Assembly: GCA_973895155.1 (NCBI GenBank)
Contig: OZ316893.1
Coordinates: 20,398,001-20,462,000, forward strand
Source of the DNA: Marsupella aquatica
Taxonomy: Eukaryota > Marchantiophyta
DNA: 64,000 nt
Direction: 5' to 3'
Shown here: one piece after another, positions 55,399-64,000 of the stretch
Numbering within the stretch: the stretch's first letter is position 1
Layout: every line of letters begins with the position of its first letter
Notes under the pieces: generated by a model
The model's input: only the letters and a program-made list of their open reading frames with translations
What the model was told of the DNA's origin: nothing
Database searches by the model: none
Translations under genes and position numbers: made by a program

Positions 55399-56455
55399 CT
55401 TAGGAAGTCATATCGCCATTATCCTCGCCTAGTACAAGGCACGGCGGGAGGCCAGAGGAAAGAATATGGCCACCTCAGCCCCGGCTAATGTCACCCCCGC
55501 CCCGGAGGGGGCAACCCCGAGCACGCGGACTACCGTCCCTCGGGCAAACCCCGAGCCGGAAGCCCCGACTAATACTCCGCCACCTCCTCCTGTGGAAATT
55601 CCGCCGCCCCCTTCCGTTGAGCCTCCACTACCCGCAGTACAACCACCCCCAATCCCTCCACCACCTGAAGATATCTTCCCCTCCCCAGCGCTGACTACAG
55701 AGGAGATTGTTGCTCCACCCGAGGAGCCACAGGTACCCGAGAGGATGGAGGACTACCAAGTAGCCCAGGGGACCATGGCCTATGACCTGGTCCAGAAGTT
55801 TAGCCAGACTATGTCTGGGGAGCTGGCAACATACATCGGACAACAAGTCGCGGCGTACTTTCAACCAGCCTTCTTCATGTTAGAGCACCAACCACGGATC
55901 GTAAGCCGCTTGGAAGAAGAACTCATGGCGAAGGGGAATGAGATCGGGCGCCTCCAGATGCTGGTAGAGCACCTCGAGGAGGAGGCAACAACCCGCCATG
56001 AGGAGTTAGTCCGAACTGTCGAATAGAGGGACGGACTAACCCAGGAGTTAAGCGGAGCGCAGGCCGAACTCAAGAAGCTGGACGACACCGTGCTTCAATT
56101 ACGCTCAGAATCTTTGGCTCGGGTTACCAGCCTGACCGACCTCAACAAGCAACTTCTGCAGGCAGCACAGCAGGTGGCTAGTCTCTCCGCCGAACGAGAT
56201 AAATTGCTAGCGCAGGACTAGATCCATCGGGACTCCATCGACCAGCTCAATCTAGAGGTAGCGCGGCTCCGGACTAAGGCCGATGAAGCTGCAAATGAGG
56301 CGGAGGAGGCGGTACGGGACAACAAGGCCTTGCAGGACCGCATTACCCTGCTCGTCCTCCAACGGGGAAAACCTGGGTCCACCTCTAATCAAGGTGGCTC
56401 GAGGTCTCGTCCCGACAAGGGGACCAGCCCTGGTCCAACCACTGCACACACGTAA
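55399..56455 (+). pseudogene. LTR-encoded ORF, outer copy, C-terminal part
   Basis: Covers the proline-rich region (PPPVEIPPPPSVEPPLP) and coiled coil (LATYIGQQVAAYFQPAFFML onward). Stops include TAG at 55,431 replacing the tryptophan codon in LAWYKARRE, TAG at 56,024 replacing CAG, and TAG at 56,219. A frameshift near 56,370 affects the end. The reading frame continues from the part ending at 48,370 once the inner element and one ACTTA are discounted. Confidence 0.75.
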
Positions 56456-57434
56456 GGGGTAGTTAGCGAAGGGTGGAAGCAGGCGCCGCGCGAGGCAGTT
56501 AAGTCAGCGACATCTTTTGGTTAGGCGTAACGACAGAATGACTGTCATTAGGTGCCGATTAGCGGCAGTAAGAAGAATTAGGGCCGGATCAGTTAGGATT
56601 AGCCAACGTAGGATGGAGTCCATCAACGGACTAGAATTTGTCAGTAGGATTGGCCGCTGCCATCCCGGTCAGCACCTTGTCGTCGTCAACCAGTCAGTGC
56701 GGCGCGGCCAGTAGTCAGTAGGTAGTTAGTCAGTAGGTAGTATCCCGGAAGGTAGTATCCTCCGGTTCTCCTCCACGATTGTAGTATTTAGGCTTCCCCT
56801 TCCGCTATGGAAAGGGGGAGAAGGCTTAGTTATCTCAGCAGAAGAAAGGTGAGGCACGGGGAGTCCCGGCCTGAGTAGGGTCAAAGCGCACCAAGGAGTG
56901 AGAGCCAGAGTCAAGCTTGCTGGGCAAGTGCGAGGCAGGGCCTCATAGAGATTGGGCATCGACTGCCGTTGGGCCCGCTGACCCCCTTTGAAGTTGAGTC
57001 AACTATGTAAACTGATGCTTCGCTGAGTAAATGTAGTCTTTTCCCCCTAATGTCTCCGCAAGTAACTGGTGTTGTGTGTATACTTTGTCTGGGTAAAGGC
57101 GCCATTTTAAGGGACGTACCGGGTGCGGACTAATGGTAGGGATTGCCACTCATTGTATGTCACAGGGTCCTGTCGTGTCGATGGCTTGAAAGGCCCCAAG
57201 CCTGGAGTTAGTCCGAGCCACTAACTGAGAGAATATTCCAGCGGTGGAAAACAAATATACCTATGACTAGTACGAATTATGCAGGTGTTATACCAGTAAG
57301 TAGATCGACTTAGCCTGACTTAGGGCTAATAGAGGTCACTACACACCTCCTTGCCCGAACCCTCACCCTTACTGGTGGTCGAGATCGCACCATGACACTA
57401 AACTGGATTTAAGGCCCAGGTTAGCGGCGCGATA
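55399..57434 (+). repeat. Outer gypsy 5' LTR, second part
   Basis: Resumes exactly where the outer LTR stopped at 48,370 (CTTAGGAAGTCATATCGCC, the inner copy having CTTGGGAAGTCATATCGCC at 50,170) and ends GGCGCGATA; the final CA has become TA. Confidence 0.85.
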
Positions 57435-57451
57435 TACGGCGACCGGTTTTT

Positions 57452-57464
57452 TGGCGCTAGATGG
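57452..57464 (+). promoter_or_regulatory. Candidate primer-binding site, outer gypsy
   Basis: TGGCGCTAGATGG, identical to the inner copy and at the same distance from the LTR end. Confidence 0.5.
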
Positions 57465-57548
57465 AGGGGGCACTCATTTTGCCTTACGAGTGGAGCCGTG
57501 TAGTGAGCTAGTAACTTTTGATTTTGTACTCGACGTGTAGGAAGGGGC

Positions 57549-60500
57549 ATGCCCCTTACCCGGTCACGTTCTGCGTATTTACAACAACCGGACGGAGCAT
57601 CAAGGTTGGAAGAGAATACCGCATCCGGCGAAGCGGGGAGCTCAGCTTCCCAAGCAGGATCGCGTGTTGTGATGGGTACCCAAGCACCAATGGCAGGAGG
57701 AACTCCACCGGGTCCAACAGCCCCGCAGGTACCAGGTGCGTTGCGGCCCCCTGCGGCTCAGAACGTGTCTCAGCGATCCCGGTTTCACTATCGACCCTTT
57801 AAGGGACGACCCACGGACGACCCTAATGAATGGATAGCTGAGTTCGAGGCCACGGCCAAGGCGAATGGTGAGGAAGCCATTAAGCTAACCATCCTTCCAG
57901 GCGTGCTACGAGGAGAAGCGCGCCCGTGGTATAACTTACAACCCCCTGGTTTCACATGGGGCCAGTTCCAAACGGCGTTCTTACAAGAGTTTTGGCCCGT
58001 CGGGATCGAATCTCGGGCCCTGTCAAAAATCGGACGAATGCAAATGGGTAAGCATGACTCACTTTGCAAATTTCTGTAGCGATTCCAGAAGGTTGCCGCC
58101 AAGATTCGACCTAAGCCGGATGACTCTCTACTGAGGAAATGGTTCGTCAACGCGCTACCCCAGAGGATGGCGTTCTCAATGCTAGAAAAGAAGACCACCA
58201 CTCTACAGCAAGCAATTGATAGTGCCGAATCCTTCAAGGAATCGCACTACGCCTCTTAGCTTAATAGGAGGACCAAGCATAAAAAGAGCAGGAGGTATCA
58301 TACCTTCAGCGACTCTGACTCTGAGTACGATGAGAAAAAAAGGAAGAAGAAACGACGACATAAGAAGAAGGGTCGGACCAGCTCTTCGTCAGACTCTGAT
58401 TCAGAGTCTAGTGATTCCCTGTCTACTAGCCCGACGTCAATTGGCTCATCCTCCAGCGAGACCGAGTCAGAGTCTCAAAACCACCGAAGAAAGAAGGGAT
58501 CACGGTCAGATACGGGTAAACATAAACCGCGAGCCAAAGTCGTCACCGCGGACCCAAAGGCTGCTGAGGTAGAAAAGCTGAACGAAATCACAGACCGGCT
58601 GAAGGCACTATCGGTGCACTTAGCGGAAAAACCTCCTGACAGGAAGAAACCACCGGAAATCCGAGCGCATGCTTGGTGCTCCAAGTGTTATCAGTCGGGA
58701 CATGTGGTGCAAGAATGTCCAAGATAGAACACTCATGTGCACCAGATAGAGTTGGAGCCCGGACAGTCCGAGCTAGAGGAATGCACAATGGAGTACTTCT
58801 TCGAGGATCCAGGTGAGGCGGTGTTCCAGATGAGTATGACGGGACCTCGCACCCTAAGCGGCCACAATCCAGGGTTCCATACCCCTTATCCATACCCGGT
58901 GAATGGGCGTGGCCCCTAGATGGTCAGCAATCCAAGTATCCCACCTAAACCCGGAGTTTGGAGGACCCCGGTTTGCTATAATTGCGAGAAACCTGGTCAC
59001 TTTGCCCGAGAGTGCACGGAGCAACGGAAGCAAGGGGATGAGAGAGCGCTTCCATTGTGCCAAGTCTGTCGAACCAAAGCACATTCCACGTCAAACTGCC
59101 CCTTGGTGCTAGCCGCGAAGGTCGGTGCCGTCAGAGCTGCTCAACCTGCGGCCCCACCAATTACGGATGCAGTAGTACAAATGGTAACAATGGAATGGCA
59201 GGACGACTCCACCGAGTGGATCGACCTCATAGAAGCAGTTGAGCAAACGGGAACACACGCGGACGATGAGTGCTACCGCGTTTCTACTCGATCATCCCGC
59301 AAGAAGGACAAGTACAAAGAATGAGTTCGGAAGGATGCCCAGCAGAAAGAGGCGGTCCCGGATAAGAATGTTCCAATGGAACCAGACGAGATAGAAGACT
59401 ACCAACGGGATAACCCAAAGTTATTCTACCCGCGAGTAGAGGAACTGGTCAAAAAGCAATTGGAAGCCTACGAGGCCCAAGAGCACGAAAAAGCCATTAA
59501 GAAGGATATTGCCGATGCGAAGGCGGCCGAAGAAGCCGAGGAAGCTGAGACTGCCTTGCAAGCTGAAGTCAAGGGAGCAGAAGCCTTAAAATCTGCAACC
59601 CCACCGTCTAACCAATACGACATCAAAAAGGATGTTCAGAACTGTGCAACTACAGCCACTGTTGGACAACTATTACAGGATAACCCGAAGTATCAGCAAC
59701 AACTCAAGGAGATGCTGATAGGAAAGAGGAGGCGACGGCTACCTCGGGTAAGCACCTTAGCCGACTGTATGATGATTTACCAGGACTTAGGAGCGCCGGA
59801 AGTCTCTATCGAGATAGCGGGCTGTACTGTTCGGTTTGTACCGGTAGACGACGGGTCTGGTGTAAACATCATGACGGAGGACACTTCCGTAAGGTTGGGA
59901 TATACGTCTTATCAACCCACGGTGCGCGCCATTCGGTTAGCAAACGGCGCCAGGATCATGCCACTGGGAACGTTAACCAAGATATCCACGTGGATTGGAG
60001 GCCTCGAGTTTTTCCTAAATTTCCTGGTGATGCGACCAGTCCGACCCTCTTCTTATCCAGTACTGTTGGGCAGACCCTGGTTATACAGGGTGCGAGTCGT
60101 GACTGACTGGGGAAGGAAGGAATTATGATTCGGTGACCCGACTACGACGGTGTCATGGAAGGAAGAAGACTACCAGGGTGAAACGCCCCAGGGACCCAAA
60201 GAATATGACTCGGAGGAGGACATCTCAGAAGAAGAGGTGAATATGGTGGAGTTAATCTCTCGCCTGGATGAAGAGGAAGTCTTCGGGGTAAGTGCCATCC
60301 GAGAAGCCCATATTCTGAACCAGCCCAGGCCAACGGCCCAAATCGAAACACCCGGGAGACCAGAAGGAGATGATGCGGCAACGGGCGGGGCATTCCCCGG
60401 AGTAGTGAGCCCTACGAAGGCAGTTGGCCGGCTTGCCTTGCCCGGTTTACCCGACAAAAACGCTACTCAGACCACTCCTCCCGCAAAGAAAAAGATTACC

Positions 60501-62419
60501 TGGAGCCCCAAGATTCCATCCGTAATAGAGGAACCCGAGGAGCTCCCAAGGGAGCAACCGACAATCTGGGAACCCGTGGCCTACGATGGCACCAGACTAG
60601 AGGAATTGGAGGCTCGTCTTGACCGGGCCACCAAAGACCATGTGGATGTGATCCGCAAGGAACACTATAGCAAATACACCACAAAGAGGGAAAGAACATT
60701 CAACGTCGGTTATGGCCTACGAGCGCCAGAGGAAAAGGCCATCCAAGAACTCCTATCGGAATATGAGGACGTCTTCGCATGGAGTCACCAAGACTTAACC
60801 GGGATTTCACCGGCCTACGGCGAACACGTCATTGATCTAAACTTGGGTGCTCATGCCGTCCGAGAAAGACAACAAAGACTAAACCCAAGACATTCCATCT
60901 TGGTAAAGGAGTTAGATCAACTGATCGTGGGAGACATAATCTACCCCGTCTTATCTAGTGAATGGGTATCCCCCATTGTGGTGGTTCCTAAGAAGGTCGG
61001 GCCTGATGGAAAACCCAAAATTTGAATATGCCAAGACTATCGGAAGCTCAACGACGCTACTCGGAAGGACCATTACCCGCTTCCTTACACGGATATGGTC
61101 CTTGACATGGTAGCCCAGAATGAGGTGTACACGTTCCTAGATGGATATTCGGGTTATAACCAGATTTGGATCAGACTATCGGACCAGCTCAAAACCACGT
61201 TCATAACTGAGTGGGGAACCTACGCGTTCCGGCGGATGCCCTTTGGCTTATGCAATGCTCCGGCTATGTTCCAGCGAATCATTATGAATATTTTTCATGA
61301 CTTCTTACGAGAATTTTTGGAGGTGTTCATAGATGATTTCGCCATCTTCGGAACAATCACCCAACACCCGGAACACCTGAGGCGGACTTTGGAGCGATGC
61401 CAAGAAGTAGGGTTGAAATTACACCCGGACAAATGCTTCTTCGGGGTAACAAAAGGAGTGCTACTAGGACACCAAGTGTCCAAACGGGGGATCGAGGTGG
61501 ACCAAGAGAAGGTTGCCGCGTGGATGAATGTCCCTTACCCAGCGGACTAGAAGGCGGTGCAATCCTTCTTAGGCTGCGTAGGGTACTACCGACGATTCAT
61601 TCAGGATTTCGCTAAGATAGCCCTACCCCTCACAGAAATGATGAAGCAAGACGCGGTCATAGAAATGATTCCCCGTCGAAAATCAGCCTTTGACGAACTA
61701 AAAAAACAGCTAACGATGGCTCCGATTCTGACTACCCCCGATTGGAACAAAGAGTTCCATGTATATGTCGACGTGTCTGGGTTCTGCATCGGCTCAGTCC
61801 TAAGCCAACTGGACGACAAAAAACGTGACCACCCCAATTACTTTGCGAGCCGACAACTGTTTGCCGCAGAGAAAAACTATTCGCCCACAGATCGGGAGGC
61901 CTTGGGGATCATCTACTCGTGCAAAAAGTTTTGCTATTATCTATTGGGGTATAAGGTGGTATTCCATACTGATCATGACAGCCTGAAGTACATGGTAAAC
62001 AAAGCAGACTTAACGAGGAGAATAGCCCGTTGGGTCCTGCTGCTCCAAGAATTTAACTATGTAGCAGGGTGCGATCAGGGAAAGCTCACGTAAATGCGGA
62101 CTTCTTCTCGAGGATCGAAGGGGAATCAGACGACGCACCTGTCGATGACGCATTCCCTGATGAAGAGTTATTCCGCGTAGAAACGGACCAACCAACGTGG
62201 TACGGGGACCTGATCACCTTCCTCTTAATGGCCCGCATTCCAAGTAACATAAACCAAGAGGCCGCGTCGGTCTTTCTGCGCAAGGCCGCACCATACATGA
62301 TGATCCGCGGACATCTGCATAAGGAAGGCGTCGATGGGAAGATCCGCAGATGCCTAGATTATAACGAGACGATCATTGTCATGCGAGCTATGCACGAGGA
62401 AGAGGCAGGAGGACACTTG
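57549..62419 (+). pseudogene. Outer gypsy gag-pol to integrase start, many stops
   Basis: One frame from MPLTRSRSAYLQQ to ~62,080, then a one-base shift. Order: gag (57,549-58,500), CCHC knuckles (58,680, 58,975), protease (VPVDDGSGVNIM, ~59,840), then reverse transcriptase (SEWVSPIVVVPKK, CQDYRKLNDATRKDHYPLP, FLDGYSGYNQI, RMPFGLCNAPAMFQR). The catalytic motif is FIDDFAIFG (~61,330), then GVLLGHQVSKRGIEVDQEKV. RNase H has DVSGFCIGSVL, HTDHDSLKYM and, after the shift, HVNADFFSRI. Integrase has only begun (MRAMHEEEAGGHL) where the deletion joins the 3' LTR. Stops at 58,077, 58,257, 58,725, 58,917, 59,322, 60,126, 61,023 and 61,548 make it inactive. FIDDFxxFG with GIEVD is reminiscent of the Athila side of non-chromodomain gypsy elements; without integrase the lineage stays tentative. 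Confidence 0.9.
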
Positions 62420-62595
62420 ACCTATGACTAGTACAAATTATGCAGGTGTTATACCAGTAAGTAGATCGACTTAGCCCGACTTAGGGCTAATAGAGGTCAC
62501 TACACACCTCCTTGCCCGAACCCTCACCCTTACTGGTGGTCGAGGTCGCACCATGGCACTAAACTGGATTTAAGGCCCAGGTTAGCGGCGCGACA
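62420..62595 (+). repeat. Outer gypsy 3' LTR remnant (176 bp)
   Basis: Starts ACCTATGACTAGTAC within the LTR, just after the TATA-like region, and ends GGCGCGACA before the GAATA duplication. It matches the end of the 5' LTR at 57,259-57,434 with about five transitions. Confidence 0.87.
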
Positions 62596-62600
62596 GAATA

Positions 62601-63167
62601 CATAATCCATATTGCCTTCACTTCATAGTTTGTGTAGCCTCCGCTACTCAAATCTGAAGATATAATCCATATTGTCTTGACTTTGCATTTTGGGTAGCGG
62701 CGGTTGTAATTCTGCGGTTCCCCTAACCGTGTTGTTTGGCCGTTTTGTTTGACAATGCAAGGTTGGGTACAAGGTTTGACAGTCATGGTTGACCACAAAG
62801 GTTGTTGAGAACATAGTTGGTCATTGCATCAAGCAAATTAAAATTGGTTAGAGTGATTGCTAGAAGAACAACCGACACAAAAGTGTAGCATGCAGGGGGC
62901 CTATTAGGTAAAAAAACATTTGTAGGGGCCCATCAGTAAGAAAGTTACACCAGAGGACCCATCAAGCATATACCTTGTCATTTTCAGTGCGGAAAAAACA
63001 AAAACAATATAAGGCTTAAATACATAGTAAAGAGTAGGGCATGGGCATAGGCTTAGCCTTGACCATTTTTTTCTCATCTTGACATTTTTTTTCTCTCCTT
63101 AACATCTTTTCTTCACATTTCAAGACATTTTTTTCTTATCTCACTTTGACATTTTTTTTCACCATGA
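62601..63167. other. Short stretch between gypsy and copia, no gene
   Basis: Two diverged copies of ATAATCCATATTG(C/T)CTT(C/G)ACT lie at ~62,604 and ~62,661. The part 63,065-63,160 is T-rich (ACATTTTTTTTC words). No coding sequence seen. Confidence 0.45.
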
Positions 63168-63597
63168 TGTTAGGCATTTACTCTTGGGTCTAGGTGTTGA
63201 GCATAGACGACGATCGCAACGGCAAGCCCATGAACCATCCAACGCACAATAGTCGACACAAGAGATACGTGGTTCACCTCCTTGAGGCTACGTCCACGGG
63301 AACACACAAGAGAGCTTTACTGAACTCTAAGCCCGTCGGCTATACCGAGTCTCCACAGTGTAAGCTCTCCCTATCTCTCAAGTGGCTCCATAACAATGAG
63401 CCTTGGTTCTACCTCTCCAAGCACACATGCCTCTTATGATATAGTGTGCAACTTAGTTGTACCTAACCACATAGTTGTACCTAACCACATAGTTGTACCT
63501 AATCACGTAGTTGTACCTAACCACATAGTTGTACCAACCCACATTGTTGTACCAACCACGTCATACCTAACCTAGACGTAAGAGTAAATACCCAACA
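63168..63597 (-). repeat. Copia 3' LTR, minus strand (430 bp)
   Basis: On the minus strand it starts TGTTGGGTATTTACTCTTAC directly after the purine tract AAGGGGAAGAT and ends AAGAGTAAATGCCTAACA, with extended inverted ends. The element runs right, out of the window. Same family as the LTR at 46,326-46,617 but longer. Confidence 0.8.
63453..63575. repeat. ~19-bp tandem repeats inside the copia LTR
   Basis: About six imperfect units of ACATAGTTGTACCTAACC. They account for part of the length difference from the other copia LTR. There are no spacers, so this is not a CRISPR-type array. Confidence 0.85.
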
Positions 63598-63788
63598 ATC
63601 TTCCCCTTGACTCTGGTCTAGGGGAGAGTAATACTGCCAATGTATATGATCCCTCAGCGGGAAGTTCTGGACAGAAACCAAACCGGTTTCCCTCTCTAAC
63701 TAGAGCAAACCAGAACTAAGCCGTAGCCTAATACATAGGAATGAGGAAGAGCATATATCAGTAATTACAATGAATGTTTAAGAAAACT

Positions 63789-64000
63789 CTACTTGTGATG
63801 CAATTGCAAAACCTGCAATACGTCACGGTGTCTAGAGAAACTCTCCAAAGGAATCACTTTGGTAAATGCGTCAGCCGGGTTGAGTTTACCATCAATCTTG
63901 ACTAGCTCAAACAATTTATCAGACACAGCCTGCCTGATAAAATGGTACCTGACGTCAATGTGCTTCACTCTGCTGTCCATCACCTGGTTCACAGCAAGGT
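63789..64000 (-). CDS. Ty1/copia RNase H C-terminus (partial)
   Basis: The minus strand reads NQVMDSRVKHIDVRYHFIRQ, then LFELVKIDGKLNPADAFTK and ends in HHK with a stop at 63,789. This is the 3' end of a copia polyprotein, open up to the window edge. The decayed plus-strand copy at 45,915-46,130 has the same residues with stops, so the two are one family and this copy is better preserved. The rest lies to the right of the window. Confidence 0.88.
   Translation of the reverse strand, partial: LAVNQVMDSRVKHIDVRYHFIRQAVSDKLFELVKIDGKLNPADAFTKVIPLESFSRHRDVLQVLQLHHK

Larger units (their letters stand above)
46646..62595 (+). mobile_element. Outer Ty3/gypsy element with ~3.8-kb ORF-bearing 5' LTR
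   Basis: Flanked by a perfect 5-bp target duplication GAATA (46,641-46,645 and 62,596-62,600). It starts TGTGACACGGGTAACGTGTC and ends GGCGCGACA. Layout: 5' LTR (46,646-48,370 and 55,399-57,434, split by the inner element), primer-binding region, gag-pol to the start of integrase (57,549-62,419), then only the last 176 bp of a 3' LTR. It lies 28 bp right of the copia LTR. The 3' LTR remnant differs from the same part of the 5' LTR at about 5 of 176 bases by eye. Confidence 0.85.

Noticed and set aside
63453-63575. CRISPR-like array
   Set aside because: The units are contiguous, with no unique spacers, and lie inside a plant copia LTR.

Overview
The window is nuclear DNA of a land plant. It holds one gene that looks intact, an R2R3-MYB transcription factor in three exons at about 18.4-21.3 kb, in a landscape otherwise made of transposons and their decay products. 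The evidence for a plant is the MYB intron pattern, a DUF4283/zinc-knuckle LINE, Ty1/copia and Ty3/gypsy elements, a CACTA transposon, and a captured PHR2-like photolyase/cryptochrome fragment. I cannot name the species.

Layout. 1-6.05 kb: two LINE remnants on the minus strand, one running off the left edge. 6.2-18.3 kb: gene-poor DNA with short terminal-inverted-repeat (TIR) elements, including two copies of a ~200-bp MITE with 9-bp target duplications, and arrays of a degenerate ACATCTTTT-type repeat. 18.4-21.3 kb: the MYB gene. 21.3-32.1 kb: no recognisable gene, a few short tandem repeats. 32.1-32.3 kb: a broken Mutator-like (MULE) transposase fragment. 32.8-46.6 kb: a copia element split by an 11.46-kb CACTA element. 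That CACTA element carries seven ~580-bp tandem repeats, each with a 36-bp near-palindrome, and a broken copy of part of a PHR2 gene, which itself holds a 244-bp MULE-type MITE. 46.6-62.6 kb: two nested gypsy elements. 63.2-64.0 kb: the 3' end of a second copia of the same family on the minus strand.

The most unusual structure is the gypsy family. Target-site duplications (GAATA for the outer copy, ACTTA for the inner) place the 5' boundary about 3.8 kb upstream of the primer-binding region. The 5' LTR is therefore about 3.8 kb long and contains an ~800-codon sense ORF lying upstream of a TATA-like box, that is, in U3. The younger copy inserted into this LTR-borne ORF of the older one. Both copies lost the 3' part of pol and nearly all of the 3' LTR. 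Most of their stop codons are C-to-T or G-to-A changes at CG or CHG sites, as expected from decay of methylated DNA.

Nothing here forms an operon or pathway. The nesting gives a partial history: copia, then CACTA within copia; outer gypsy 28 bp from the copia end, then inner gypsy within the outer one.
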